Assembly (NCBI RefSeq): GCF_047468865.1
Contig: NZ_JBLGTV010000013.1
Coordinates: 12,797 to 76,796, forward strand
Direction: 5' to 3'
DNA from: Castellaniella hirudinis_A
GTDB taxonomy: Bacteria > Pseudomonadota > Gammaproteobacteria > Burkholderiales > Burkholderiaceae_B
DNA: 64,000 bases
The notes below the pieces were generated by a model that ran no database searches, had not been told where the DNA came from, and saw only the letters and a program-made list of their open reading frames with translations. Positions 55,555 to 63,862 of the stretch are shown here, piece after piece. The position numbers were made by a program, and so were the translations under genes. Every line of letters begins with the position of its first letter. The stretch's first letter is position 1.

Positions 55555-56556
55555 TTAATCTTTGAACACGTCATCCAAGACCTGGGCGTCCAGGATGTTC
55601 AACGACCAAGCTTCCAACTGGGCACTGTTGGCCGAACGGATTTTTTCATGGATGTCGTCGGCTTGTGCGCCAAAGCGGCGTTCGACCAAACGCAGCAACA
55701 GATTGGCCTGGCCTTGCTCAATGCCCATCTTCAACCCTTGCTGGGTGTACACCCGCTCGGCAATCGTCACGTAGCTCATTTCATGCTCCTGTGCCAGCTG
55801 CCGGGCAGCCTGCAAGTAATCGGTTTCCAGATCGGTGGGCAGGCGCACCACCCATTCCACCAGGCGCACCAGTTGACCAATTCGATCCCGGTCGTAGCCA
55901 TAGCCGTACAAGCGTCGCATCAAGTCGATCAAGGGCCGCAGCCGCGTGGCCTTGTCCGGGTGGCGGGACGCCTGGATTTGCGCCATCACAAACACCGCGA
56001 ACGGGTTGTGCGGAGCCAGGGCGTCCAAGTCGTCCAGCCGATTGGCCCATTGCCTTAATTCTACAACCGGAAAGACGAATTCGGTCTTTTGCGACAGGTA
56101 CTTATCCCGGTGGGCCAACTGCGTGACCGGTGCTTCTTCAGCGCCGGGCTGGTCGATCAGTATCCCCAGGCTGTAGATAGGCGGCGGGGCCGCCAGACCC
56201 CGCCGGCGCATTTCACGAATCTGCAACAGCGTGTGGTACTGGAAGACGCGCCAGGAAAACGCCCGAAAATCCGCCTCGGTGGCCAGCCGCCCTTGGACTT
56301 CCAGGTGCACCTGCAAATACACAGGGAGCCCCGACAATAGCCGCACCTTGACCAGCTTGTCCACCACCTGGCGGCCCTGGGCTGGAACCGCCGCATGCCG
56401 GATGGCCTGCAATTCCTTGTCCAGGAACTCAATCGGGGCTGACCAATCCACCAGCGCGTATAAGTCCGGGGCCAGCAGCTGGATGGCCTGCGGGAAGAAT
56501 AATTCCAGCGCCTCTTTCCAGGGGCTGTCGTAGTCGTTCACGGCGCGGGTGGTCAT
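55555..56556 (-). CDS. PD-(D/E)XK nuclease-fold protein of the Rpn/DUF4351 type, copy B
   Basis: This 333-residue protein matches copy A over its whole length with about 20 substitutions by eye (for instance SKGRKM to AQGRQV, GHPAY to GLPVY, GAGQ to GAEE) and one deletion of four residues, as it has a single GIEQ unit where A has two. The nuclease-core Asp and Glu-x-Gln are retained. Both copies are intact, and most changes are conservative, which suggests that both are or were recently under selection. The start is by analogy with copy A; an in-frame extension to 56688 has no counterpart in A beyond a few codons. Confidence 0.78.
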   Translation of the reverse strand: MTTRAVNDYDSPWKEALELFFPQAIQLLAPDLYALVDWSAPIEFLDKELQAIRHAAVPAQGRQVVDKLVKVRLLSGLPVYLQVHLEVQGRLATEADFRAFSWRVFQYHTLLQIREMRRRGLAAPPPIYSLGILIDQPGAEEAPVTQLAHRDKYLSQKTEFVFPVVELRQWANRLDDLDALAPHNPFAVFVMAQIQASRHPDKATRLRPLIDLMRRLYGYGYDRDRIGQLVRLVEWVVRLPTDLETDYLQAARQLAQEHEMSYVTIAERVYTQQGLKMGIEQGQANLLLRLVERRFGAQADDIHEKIRSANSAQLEAWSLNILDAQVLDDVFKD

Positions 56557-56710
56557 GGCGGGCATCCAGAACAGGGGCAGCCCATTGTGAACACCCGCCG
56601 GGCAAGCGGCCAGCCGGGAAAAATGCGGACGGATAAAAAGGTCACGGCGACCAGTGCCCCGCCAACGAAGCGGCTTGTCAGTGGACAAGACCCTTTCGAG
56701 CGAACAGGCT

Positions 56711-56945
56711 TATCCGACGAAATACCGCAGGATAGACCCACATGGCGCCACACGGCGGCCCTGCAAAGGCGTTTCGCCAGAAAAACCCCACCCAGGCGAC
56801 CCCATCCAGGCCCTCTGGGCGCAACACGCTTGATCGGGCACCGCACCCACGACCAGGGCGGCGGCGTCACCCACAGCGAGAGGCTGGAATGCGCCCGAGC
56901 CCACGGGGCCACCCATCGGCGAGCGATTCATCCACGAGGATTGCG
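56711..56945 (+). pseudogene. Collapsed second copy of the pirin gene and its upstream region
   Basis: TATCCGACGAAATACCGCAGG (56711 on) repeats the DNA at 52005 upstream of pirin, including ATGGCGCCACACGGCGGCCC. After a few dozen diverged bases the copy jumps to the gene: GCACCCACGACC (first codons), then TCACCCACAGCGAGAGGCTGG and GCCCACGGGGCCACC (middle), then CATCGGCGAGCGATTCATC (near the 3' end). Three blocks of the gene are kept and two large stretches are lost (about 240 and 380 bases), so nothing functional can be made. Together with 56557-56710, which shows no gene, this fills the gap before the LtaS-like gene. Confidence 0.88.
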
Positions 56946-56969
56946 TGCCTTCATAAAAATCCAGCAGAA

Positions 56970-58697
56970 TCAAAACAGCCTTTCCGCATAAATCCCTTCG
57001 GGAAAGAAGCGCCCCCATGGATTGCCCTTCTCGCCGGAAAAAACAGCATCAGGCTGTTGGCAAATACCATTGACAGAAGACCAGAACGCATTATCCCGCC
57101 CCTCGACCAAGCCGCTGAGTTCAGCCGGCAGACAGAACATCGGTTTATCATTCAAGCGGTCAACAAATTCCTTGGTTTCCCTGTCGCCCGCTGGCAGCCA
57201 GGCAAAAGCGCTGACACGAGCGCGCTCTTTCCACAAAACATAGCTTGGCTGCAGGACAAAACCAGGATTTCCCTGTTCTGCAATGGGGGCATCGAACAAG
57301 CGCGCTGGAAAAACACCAGTATTATAAAAAACGCGAGACAAAGCCGGTTTATGATCGCCAAATATAACAATAGCCAAAGGCCTTTTTCTGCCCTGCGCAG
57401 CAAGACGAATTCGTTTCAAGAATTCTCGCATATCTTCCATGCTTTCGGACAGACGCTGGCGATAGTCAGACTCTCCGAAGTCATTGTTTCTAACAGCATA
57501 ATCACCATGCGTGTGCATCGTGATCAAATAAAGAAATACTGGCTGGCCGTTCGGGATTTTTTCGTAAAGATCAAGCGCGCTTGAATATAGAATATCATCT
57601 GAAATACGCAATCCATTCAACAGCATCCCACCGGGATCCATGTCATCTATAAAAACAGACTTCTGAAAACCCAATAAAGGATGCACAAAATTACGCCTCC
57701 AGAAATCCGATTTAAAGTTATGCAAACTCGCTGCAAAATAGCCCGCATCCCTGAACCGGCGAGGCAGGGTATCGCTATCCGTCCGATACCTGTCAAAAAA
57801 ATTTTGATAATCGACACCTGGGAATACAGCGGAAGAAAGACCCGTTATGGTTTCAAACTCGGCCTCCGGTGTATTGCCGCCATAAACCGGGCTTAACAAA
57901 GAAAAAGGCATCAGGCCATCATCGGCCAACAGCTTCATCGACGTATCGAACCGCCCATCCAGCGTCGTAAAGCACGATTCGCAAAGAATCATGATCAGAT
58001 CAGGACGGCTGGGCTGCAACGTGGACGGCAACTGCTCGTGACGATAGAAGTCATGATCCGATTTGGCGGGTGTCCTGATTGCCTCGGAAGTCATCAAAAG
58101 ATGGGCCAGAGCGCCGTTCTTCCTGGAGTTAAAAACAGGATTCCATGAGTAATAACATATATGCGCCCGACAAAGAAACTCTCTGCCTTGTACAGAAACC
58201 GCCCCATCAGAAAAAGCAAACAGCCATATCAGCAGCATCAACGGCAACCCAAAAGGCAATCTGCCAAGCCATGACCGCCAGCCACGAACCCGATACTTCC
58301 AGCCAAGAAAAACCGCCAACGCCAGCAAAACAACCGTCACATACATGCCAACCGAGGCGTATCCCGTCAACGAAGCCGCCTGCCCCACTTCGACAAGATC
58401 ACGGGCAGAAACAGGCACCCCGGTATGCCCGACCTTGATCGCATTCGCTTCGACCAACAGCGCTTCTGTCAATAAACTGCTTAACGCAGCGTATGCGGGG
58501 TGGATCAGGCAGGAAAAAGCATAAAAAAGAAATAACGAAAACAGAAGCTGGATCAAGACCCAAGAAGGCAGCCCGGCGTCATCGCCAAAAAGCCACAGCA
58601 AGACAAAACGACCGGCCAACAGCAAACCATAAGGAAGCAGATCCAGCCCCGCGCGCAAAATCTTTATGCTCACAGCCATGACACCGACACCAGCCAT
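56970..58697 (-). CDS. LtaS/sulfatase-fold phosphoglycerol- or phosphoethanolamine-type transferase
   Basis: This 575-residue inner-membrane enzyme has about five N-terminal helices (to about residue 170) and a large periplasmic alkaline-phosphatase-fold domain. The metal-binding ESCF (about 240), the YGGNTPEAEFETITG stretch with the presumed nucleophile Thr, the HTHGDY loop and FGDHKPAL (Asp and His) match the LtaS/OpgB/EptA sulfatase clan. It probably moves a phospholipid head group to a surface glycan. Its start overlaps the GT2 stop by one base (TGATG). The gene is clearly AT-richer than its neighbours and uses AAA, ATT and TTT codons freely, a sign of transfer. Confidence 0.85.
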   Translation of the reverse strand: MAGVGVMAVSIKILRAGLDLLPYGLLLAGRFVLLWLFGDDAGLPSWVLIQLLFSLFLFYAFSCLIHPAYAALSSLLTEALLVEANAIKVGHTGVPVSARDLVEVGQAASLTGYASVGMYVTVVLLALAVFLGWKYRVRGWRSWLGRLPFGLPLMLLIWLFAFSDGAVSVQGREFLCRAHICYYSWNPVFNSRKNGALAHLLMTSEAIRTPAKSDHDFYRHEQLPSTLQPSRPDLIMILCESCFTTLDGRFDTSMKLLADDGLMPFSLLSPVYGGNTPEAEFETITGLSSAVFPGVDYQNFFDRYRTDSDTLPRRFRDAGYFAASLHNFKSDFWRRNFVHPLLGFQKSVFIDDMDPGGMLLNGLRISDDILYSSALDLYEKIPNGQPVFLYLITMHTHGDYAVRNNDFGESDYRQRLSESMEDMREFLKRIRLAAQGRKRPLAIVIFGDHKPALSRVFYNTGVFPARLFDAPIAEQGNPGFVLQPSYVLWKERARVSAFAWLPAGDRETKEFVDRLNDKPMFCLPAELSGLVEGRDNAFWSSVNGICQQPDAVFSGEKGNPWGRFFPEGIYAERLF

Positions 58698-59632
58698 CAG
58701 CCCTTATGCATCAAAGGCACCGCCAGATACGCCAAGCGCCGGATTTCCCGCCGGGCGCGGGCCAGGGAATCCAGCACAACCCCCACAGCGGCCAACAGCA
58801 AGCCCACGATGCACAGCCCCGTCACCAGCACCGCCGTGGGCAGGCGCGGCACCAGCCCGCTGTGGGCATAGTCGATGAACAAGGGCACTGCCAGGCCCAC
58901 CCCCAGCAGACACAGCAGCAGCCCCAGGAAACCAAACAGCATCAGGGGGCGTTCCAGCATGTACAAACGCAGAATGGTTCTCAGTATCCGAAAGCCATCC
59001 CGCCAGGTGGACAGCTTGCTGGCCGAACCCTCGGGCCGGGCGCCATACGGTGTGGGGAGTTCCCCCCAGGGCATGGCCATTTCCAAGGCATGCACCGTCA
59101 GTTCGGTCTCGATTTCAAAGCCTGCGGACTGTCCCGGGAAAGACTTGACATAGCGGCGCGAAAACACCCGATAGCCCGACAGCATATCGGTGAAAGCGCC
59201 GCCAAAGACATGGCGCACCGCCCCCGTCAGCAGGCGATTACCCGCCCGATGCCCAGGCCGGTAGTTTTCGGCCTGCCCCGCATCCACCCGGCAGCCGACC
59301 ATCATGTCCAGATGCTGGTCGGCCAAGCCCGCCAGCAGGCGCGGCGCACTGGCCGCATCGTAGGTCGCATCGCCATCGACCATGATGTAGTAATCGGCCT
59401 CGATGTCGGCGAACATGCGGCGCACCACGCTGCCCTTGCCGCGCTGCGCCACTTGGCGCACCCGGGCGCCCGCCGCCCGGGCGATATCCGAGGTGCCATC
59501 CACAGACGCATTATCAAAGACATACACCTGGATACCCGGGATGACCGCCTGGAAGTCCTTGACCACCTGAGCGACGGTCAGGGCTTCGTTGTAGCAGGGG
59601 ATCAGCAGGGCAACGCGGGGATTTGGTAGCAT
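58697..59632 (-). CDS. Family 2 glycosyltransferase, polyprenyl-phosphate sugar transferase type
   Basis: This 311-residue protein has a GT-A domain with VALLIPCYNEALTVAQVVKDF, VFDNASVDGTSDIARAAGA, the Asp pair of IMVDGDATYD (about residue 100) and GQSAGFEIETELTVHAL. It ends in two hydrophobic segments, LMLFGFLGLLLCLLGVGLAVPLF and VLVTGLCIVGLLLAAVGVVL. The pattern is that of dolichyl/undecaprenyl-phosphate mannosyl- or glucosyltransferases, which supply lipid-linked sugar to a GT-C enzyme. ATG 59632 (MLPNPRVALL) is taken since the 40-residue extension to 59752 would overlap the divergent gene. It is coupled to the LtaS-like gene. Confidence 0.9.
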   Translation of the reverse strand: MLPNPRVALLIPCYNEALTVAQVVKDFQAVIPGIQVYVFDNASVDGTSDIARAAGARVRQVAQRGKGSVVRRMFADIEADYYIMVDGDATYDAASAPRLLAGLADQHLDMMVGCRVDAGQAENYRPGHRAGNRLLTGAVRHVFGGAFTDMLSGYRVFSRRYVKSFPGQSAGFEIETELTVHALEMAMPWGELPTPYGARPEGSASKLSTWRDGFRILRTILRLYMLERPLMLFGFLGLLLCLLGVGLAVPLFIDYAHSGLVPRLPTAVLVTGLCIVGLLLAAVGVVLDSLARARREIRRLAYLAVPLMHKG

Positions 59633-59721
59633 GGCGTGTTTTATGGAAGTAGCGGGTGAATATCTGCTGAATCGGCAGGCGGTCACCGAACCAAAACAGT
59701 CGGTACGGGTGCGGAAAAGCC

Positions 59722-61500
59722 ATGTTACACAACTTGAATGCAAAAAAGACACTGATCCTGTCGCTGACCGCGATCGTCCTGGTATTGGCTTTCAAAGCAT
59801 TCAGCCAAGCCCCCGCCCTGTGGGCGGAGCACCTCCCCAACCCGGACAGCTACACCAAGCTGGTGCTGGTGCGCGACTGGCAAGCCAGCACCGGCTATCA
59901 ATACATGGCCCGCGACGGCGGCCCATCCGGCAGCTACTTGCATTGGTCCGCTGTTCATACCTGGGCCATGCAGCAATTGACCTGGGGCTTGCAGGGTTTG
60001 GGTCTGTCTCGGGACAAGGCCCTGCTGCTGGCGGGCGGAGGCCTGACCCTATCCAGCCTGATGCTGTTGTACTTGTTCGGCATTCTGGCGATCCTGCGCC
60101 AAGGCGGACGGCTGGCGGCCCTTGCCACCCTGCTGGCCTTGATGACCAGCCAGGGGCTCAACGCCTACGGGCAGCTGGTGCAAATCACCCACCATATTTT
60201 CATGCTGGTTCCACTGGCGGCGGCGGCCTGGCTGATACTGGGACAAGCCAGCGCCCAACAGCCATCCCTCGGTAAAACAAGCCGCACACAAAACACACGC
60301 GCCATTATTCGCCCCACCCTGCTGGCCGGTCTATGCCTGGGTCTGAGCCTCTGGATTTCCCCGGAGACCATGCCACTCATCACCGGCCTGGTTGCGCTGC
60401 AAACCAGCCTGCGGCTGCAATATCCCGACGGCAGCCGCTGCTGGCCGATGGCCTTGGGCCTGTGTGCGCTGCTGTTGGCTGGCTGGTTGACAGATCCCCC
60501 GCCCCCCACCTTCAGTCCTTGGGCACTGGATCACCTCAGCTTGGCTTGGCTCGGCTGGGGCGGCGTGTTGGCGCTGCTGCTGTGCCTGGCCGACCAACTG
60601 GCCACTTGGCCCGGCCAGACATTGATCAGCCGCGCAGGCTGGATCAGTCTGGCCGCGCTCATCGGCGGCGGGCTCTGGCTGACCCTGACCCCCGGGGCGC
60701 TGAACGGCCCGGCCGGCCTGCTGCCCACCGAGCTGCAAACCCTGTGGTGGAACCACATCAACGAACTTCGTCCCGCCGGAAAACCATCGGAAATCCTGGC
60801 TTGGGTGGCGATGCCGCTGCTGGCCGGCATCCTGCTGCTGCGCCAGTCCATCAAAATCCGCTGCCTGTGGTGGGGCGTGCTGGCGCTGACCGCCCTGGCC
60901 TATGCCGGGCTGGCCGCCTGGCACATGCGCATGGGTGCCGCGGCGGCTTTGACGGGGGCCTTGGCCTGGGGGGTCTGGCTATCAAAAAAAGCCGCCTTCC
61001 ATCAGCAAAACCCCGGCAACCTGCCCGTACACACCCAGCACCAGGCTGCCCTGCTGCTGATGGCCCCGGTGCTTATCATGCTGTTGAGCATCCTGAGCGC
61101 GGCCATAGAAAAAAATTGGGATCGGCCAAACGATGCCCCCCAGGCATGCAAACTGGCCGATATCGCCGACAGCCTGAACGCCCTGCCCCCGACTACCGTG
61201 CTGATATCGTTGAACGATGGCCCGCGTCTGCAATGGTTTACCCACCATCGAACCCTGGCCGGCAATTATCATCACAACACCCAGGGCATCCTGAACGTCT
61301 ACCATATCTGGCGGGCGCAGGACGACGACACACAGGCCAGAACCCTCGTCAAACAACAACACATCGGTGCGCTGCTGGTTTGCGCCAATGCCCAGGCCAA
61401 AGGGACGCGGCTGGCGGCGAGGCTGGCCCGGGGCGAAGCGCCGAACTGGGTGCAAACCCCCAAGACCATAGACGGATGGTACTGGTATCCGGTACTCTAA
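59722..61500 (+). CDS. Polytopic membrane protein, GT-C glycosyltransferase-like
   Basis: This 592-residue protein has about 11-12 hydrophobic helices and a soluble C-terminus. The first periplasmic loop, NPDSYTKLVLVRDW then PSGSYLHWSAVHTW, fits a pattern of uncharacterised proteobacterial GT-C-like proteins (D..mRLvqVRDw, then P.G..mHWSRlvD). The Asp of PDSY would be the catalytic or metal-binding residue, as in Stt3/ArnT-type enzymes. The C-terminal LACANAQ-like stretch is soluble (about residues 480-592). It is divergent from the GT2 gene across 89 bases. Function is inferred from architecture, so confidence in the class is moderate. Confidence 0.7.
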   Translation: MLHNLNAKKTLILSLTAIVLVLAFKAFSQAPALWAEHLPNPDSYTKLVLVRDWQASTGYQYMARDGGPSGSYLHWSAVHTWAMQQLTWGLQGLGLSRDKALLLAGGGLTLSSLMLLYLFGILAILRQGGRLAALATLLALMTSQGLNAYGQLVQITHHIFMLVPLAAAAWLILGQASAQQPSLGKTSRTQNTRAIIRPTLLAGLCLGLSLWISPETMPLITGLVALQTSLRLQYPDGSRCWPMALGLCALLLAGWLTDPPPPTFSPWALDHLSLAWLGWGGVLALLLCLADQLATWPGQTLISRAGWISLAALIGGGLWLTLTPGALNGPAGLLPTELQTLWWNHINELRPAGKPSEILAWVAMPLLAGILLLRQSIKIRCLWWGVLALTALAYAGLAAWHMRMGAAAALTGALAWGVWLSKKAAFHQQNPGNLPVHTQHQAALLLMAPVLIMLLSILSAAIEKNWDRPNDAPQACKLADIADSLNALPPTTVLISLNDGPRLQWFTHHRTLAGNYHHNTQGILNVYHIWRAQDDDTQARTLVKQQHIGALLVCANAQAKGTRLAARLARGEAPNWVQTPKTIDGWYWYPVL

Positions 61501-61546
61501 GCCTTGAGCCACCCATACAAATAATCTATAACACTCCAGCCATGAC

Positions 61547-62011
61547 ATGAGGCAACACAGGTCACTGTTTTCGACGCTGCGGCATCAGCAAACCGGCGTT
61601 GCAGCCTTGGAATTCGCCATTGTGGCCCCTGTGCTGTTTCTGGTGCTGTTCGCCAGTCTGGAAGTCGGTTTCATGATGATGGCCGACGCGGCCCTGGAAC
61701 GCACCGCCAGCCAAGTCACCCGGCACGCCCGGATCGACCTGCGCGGGAGCTGCACCAACTCGCTCAAATCCGCCATACAAGACGGTCTGGCAGGTTGGGC
61801 AAAACCCAACAGCGTCCAGGTCAGCGCTCAGGTTCTGTACGCCAGCGACCCGGTGAATTTCCCCCAGACGCCAAATTCCTGTGGCGGCCCCAAAGACATG
61901 GTTCAATATCGGATCAGTTTCACCCAACCCATGTTCATCGGCATGCTGGGGTTCATGGGCATTGATCCCTTTACCTACCAGCGCACGGTCATTGTTCAAA
62001 ATGAACCCTAA
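61547..62011 (+). CDS. TadE-like pilus assembly protein
   Basis: This 154-residue protein has a short basic N-terminus and the TadE-type segment TGVAALEFAIVAPVLFLVLFASLEVGFMMMADAALERTASQVTRHARI. The ALEF motif with its Glu is the pseudopilin processing signature used by TadV-type prepilin peptidases. The rest is periplasmic with three Cys. TadE-type pseudopilins take part in Flp/Tad pilus assembly. No TadA, TadB or TadC gene is in this window. Its 3' end overlaps the next start by 11 bases. Confidence 0.85.
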   Translation: MRQHRSLFSTLRHQQTGVAALEFAIVAPVLFLVLFASLEVGFMMMADAALERTASQVTRHARIDLRGSCTNSLKSAIQDGLAGWAKPNSVQVSAQVLYASDPVNFPQTPNSCGGPKDMVQYRISFTQPMFIGMLGFMGIDPFTYQRTVIVQNEP

Positions 62012-62624
62012 GACACCTCTGAACAAGCCGCCGCGCCGGCTGCCGGGCCTGCGCGCCGAACACGGCGCGGCCGCCATCGAAGCCGCCCTGGTCATCCCTA
62101 TCATGATTTTCCTGATGCTGGGCATGGTCGAGATGTACCAATACTTTCGGATGATTGCCGTCGTGGATCGCGCGGCCTTCTCCGTGGCCAACAGTTTGGC
62201 CATGCAAAAAGAATTTACCTTGAACCAGGACATGGCTTGCACCAACCCGGGCGATCTGTGCACTTATGAAAAAATCATGCCAACACTGATGCAGCCCTTG
62301 GCCTATCGGAACGGTGGTTTGACGGTGAGTTTTTACACTTACGACCCGGATCACGACCCCGCAAACACCTGGCAACCCAGTTGGGGGGCCAACTGCCCCG
62401 CTGATAGCCATTGCGCAAAAGCCACGGCCGCTCCACTCCCCGCGAATGCCCCCTTGCCAATTGGGCGCGACCAGTTGATGATGGCCAAGACCAGCGCTGA
62501 ATACCAGCCTTTTTCCCTAAGCAAAAACTTATGGTCTGTACTCAATGGCAACGATACCGTAACCCTGTCCTCCTTCGTATTTTTCCGGCCACGTAGTGCT
62601 CAAGCCGTCCCCTTGATCGAATAA
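62001..62624 (+). CDS. TadE/TadF-like pseudopilin
   Basis: This is a 207-residue protein. AEHGAAAIEAALVIPIMIFLMLGMVEMYQYFRMIAVVDRAAFSVANSLAMQ (about residues 20-70) is a TadE/F-type membrane anchor with AIEA in place of ALEF. The periplasmic part has a Cys-containing segment (MACTNPGDLCTYEKIM, GANCPADSHCAKA). ATG 62001 overlaps the TadE stop by 11 bases. It is the second of three pilus-type genes in a row. GC content is lower than in the metabolic genes. Confidence 0.8.
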   Translation: MNPKTPLNKPPRRLPGLRAEHGAAAIEAALVIPIMIFLMLGMVEMYQYFRMIAVVDRAAFSVANSLAMQKEFTLNQDMACTNPGDLCTYEKIMPTLMQPLAYRNGGLTVSFYTYDPDHDPANTWQPSWGANCPADSHCAKATAAPLPANAPLPIGRDQLMMAKTSAEYQPFSLSKNLWSVLNGNDTVTLSSFVFFRPRSAQAVPLIE

Positions 62625-62626
62625 AC

Positions 62627-63793
62627 ATGACCCGAAAAAACCCACAATACGCATCAGATCTTCACGCGCTGCACAGCGATCAGCAAGGCGCTGTCGCGGT
62701 CTCGTTTGTGATTTTTTTCATGCTGGCGCTGGCGGTATTCCTGTTTGCCACAGACTTGGCACGCTACAACGTCGTCAGTACCAGGCTATGGAATTCGGTG
62801 GATGCCTCCCTGCTGTCGGCAGCCAGCAAATACCATGACTTCAAGACTGAACCCAATCCAGACAGCCTGCTGAACAACGACGCCAACCATTTTTTTCTGT
62901 CGAACCTGCCCGATAAATACCTGGATTCCAGCATTACCGGCACCCCCGACACAGCCATCATCGACGATGAAAAAATCCTTAGCATGCGGGCGGAAGGAAA
63001 GCTGAACTTATTCAGTGGCCACCTCCTTCCAAATAATTTTTTCTCTTTACATGCATACAACGAAGTCACTCTGCCTGCAAGCGGGCCCAGCGGATTCGAT
63101 GAAGAATCATTTTCGGTCGTGCCGCCCCTTGGGTATGACTATAATTTCCCGCCCATCCCTTCCAAAGATAAAAGCGTAGATCTCTACTTGAACGCCTTTT
63201 ATGACAAATGGGACGCCATGAGAGATGTGTTCTACGACGGAGGCATAACCGCCTGGCATTTTGGATCCGCTATTCCAGGAAAAGAGCTGACGTCATCGCA
63301 GTATCTTCCCATCTGGACTCAAGCCGACAGGCAACTCATGCCAAGGCTGAACAGGGATTTGAATTCAATCAGCGTTCTTGATCTCTCAGACCCATCGTGG
63401 TATGGCGATAAAGTCATCAACCAAGGAACCAGCACCAGTGTATATGGCGAATCATTGCATGGAGAACGCCTGGTCATGACATTCATTGAATCCGGCACAA
63501 GCAATTTTTCAAAAGACATCTCAGAACTCAGCATCCCCTTGGTCTGCTCTGGATCGTGTCCAAAAATTCGAGCCGCTGTATTCTATGGCAATGACCAGAT
63601 CACGAGCGAACCTCAGATCTTCACTAGCAAACAAAACGGTGACACCATCAATATCAAGGCCACGGCAGGAAAGGGTACGATTTCCCGGGTGGTCATCGGG
63701 ACTGAAGATGATGTCGGCGCTTTTGCCATCGGCACCAACATCCAGACCGGCGAAGGCAGCGGCGAAGAGGGAGACCTCCGTCTATCCAAATAG
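62627..63793 (+). CDS. TadG-like protein
   Basis: This 388-residue protein has an N-terminal membrane segment HSDQQGAVAVSFVIFFMLALAVFLFATDLARYNVVSTRLWNSVDASLLSAASKY, the TadG pattern of a Tad pilus system. Here the usual Glu of the pseudopilin motif is absent (VAVSF), as often in TadG. The periplasmic part is rich in D, S, T and N, with one Cys pair (CSGSC). No von Willebrand A or other domain is apparent. It starts 2 bases after the previous gene. AT-rich codons are used far more than in the first 50 kb. Confidence 0.72.
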   Translation: MTRKNPQYASDLHALHSDQQGAVAVSFVIFFMLALAVFLFATDLARYNVVSTRLWNSVDASLLSAASKYHDFKTEPNPDSLLNNDANHFFLSNLPDKYLDSSITGTPDTAIIDDEKILSMRAEGKLNLFSGHLLPNNFFSLHAYNEVTLPASGPSGFDEESFSVVPPLGYDYNFPPIPSKDKSVDLYLNAFYDKWDAMRDVFYDGGITAWHFGSAIPGKELTSSQYLPIWTQADRQLMPRLNRDLNSISVLDLSDPSWYGDKVINQGTSTSVYGESLHGERLVMTFIESGTSNFSKDISELSIPLVCSGSCPKIRAAVFYGNDQITSEPQIFTSKQNGDTINIKATAGKGTISRVVIGTEDDVGAFAIGTNIQTGEGSGEEGDLRLSK

Positions 63794-63862
63794 CAAAAGC
63801 CAGGCTTTTATCCGCTGGTGAAAATTCGTGACATGCGGCGGACAACAGAATCGTGAGGCCAT

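Larger units (their letters stand above)
55469..56605 (-). repeat. Tandem duplication, unit B
   Basis: This is the partner of unit A, with the same order of elements. Unit B has an intact 10-bp stem in its 3' flank, where unit A has only a shorter degraded one. Confidence 0.85.

Noticed and set aside
54202..56605. Insertion sequence reading of the tandem units
   Set aside because: No terminal inverted repeats, no target duplication and no DDE, tyrosine or serine transposase; only PD-(D/E)XK proteins are encoded.
57022..58681. Small plus-strand frames opposite the LtaS-like gene
   Set aside because: They are Lys/Pro/Arg-rich products of the reverse complement without starts or domains; the minus-strand gene has clear sulfatase-clan motifs.
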